DNA from: Lacrimispora saccharolytica
GTDB lineage: Bacteria > Bacillota > Clostridia > Lachnospirales > Lachnospiraceae
Length of the DNA: 64,000 nt
Reading direction: 5' to 3'
Assembly: GCA_021531795.1 (NCBI GenBank)
Contig: JADYUL010000003.1
Coordinates: forward strand, 62,001 to 126,000
Part shown: in pieces, positions 63,899-64,000 of the stretch
How the letters are laid out: every line of letters begins with the position of its first letter
Position numbering within the stretch: position 1 is the first letter of the stretch
The notes under the pieces: generated by a model
What the model was told of the DNA's origin: nothing
Database searches by the model: none
The model's input: only the letters and a program-made list of their open reading frames with translations
Position numbers and translations under genes: made by a program

Positions 63899-64000
63899 AT
63901 GAAGTATTTATGGACAGAGGACACAGGTGCTGGACTCCACTTCTAGAAGTTAGTCAATCAGCTTTTCTTTGATAATGCACTTGTAGTTGAAAGTAAAGAG
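63899..64000 (+). pseudogene. Partner gene of the P-loop protein, with in-frame TAG at codon 16 (cut by window end)
   Basis: ATG 63899 has GAGGAG 8-9 bases upstream and reads MKYLWTEDTGAGLHF, then TAG (63944-63946), and then continues in the same frame without another stop for the remaining 18 codons (KLVNQLFFDNALVVESKE). One base change (TGG to TAG) would explain this. The family is not one I can name. It may be a pseudogene, or the region downstream may restart. Confidence 0.5.

Overview
The window is a chromosomal piece of a low-to-moderate GC Firmicute, most likely a Lachnospiraceae member of the Butyrivibrio/Roseburia type. This rests on the hrcA-grpE-dnaK-dnaJ order, the GlgC/GlgD pair, a DnaD-DnaI type helicase-loading pair, a long PRPP synthetase, frequent GTG/TTG starts with AGGAGG ribosome binding sites, and the overall protein flavour. 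No database search was run, so the genus is inference.

Bases 1-53480 are mostly core genome. 1-4515: heat-shock operon (hrcA cut by the window edge, grpE, dnaK, dnaJ). 4605-8434: Sua5-type tRNA modification enzyme, rpiB, upp, a dCMP deaminase and a secreted coiled-coil SleB-type hydrolase. 8526-8999: DUF402 protein on the minus strand. 9134-16192: complete F-type ATP synthase operon with two small AtpI/AtpZ-like membrane proteins in front; the c subunit carries the sodium-binding residue set. 16250-18790: large membrane-anchored protein with an apparently dead C39-like tail. 18791-19524: intergenic array of eight palindromic units, each exactly 40 bp. 19525-24269 (minus strand): prs, dnaI-like, dnaD-like and murC, with tandem DnaA boxes in front of dnaD. 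24508-26897: glgC-glgD. 27060-37710: pth, mfd, sirtuin, ileS, glgP. 37740-40025: aconitase-family hydratase. 40109-46249: GH9-like lipoprotein, plsC, pyrC, pyrK, pyrD, ispE. 46296-53428: GntR regulator, DUF1934, an EF-hand-like protein, a small membrane protein, asnS, a second coiled-coil hydrolase (NlpC/P60) and guaA.

From just after the guaA terminator (about 53498) to about 62260-62310 lies a compact integrative mobilizable element. It holds an XRE regulator reading left and a rightward series: excisionase-like HTH protein, tyrosine integrase, MobC-like protein, CHC2 zinc-finger protein, VapE-like P-loop protein, an iteron-like and hairpin-rich region (candidate origin/oriT), and a MobV relaxase. 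Its single recognisable cargo gene is an AMP-forming (ANL) ligase whose first codons are built from twelve in-frame GACA repeats, a contingency-locus layout. The XRE operators form palindromes placed exactly in the spacers of two divergent promoters; further copies lie in front of the relaxase and at the right end.

The last 1.7 kb is accessory: gene remnants, a Phd/YefM-ParE/RelE toxin-antitoxin pair, and a P-loop gene followed by a gene broken by an in-frame TAG at the window edge. No rRNA, tRNA or CRISPR array was seen.
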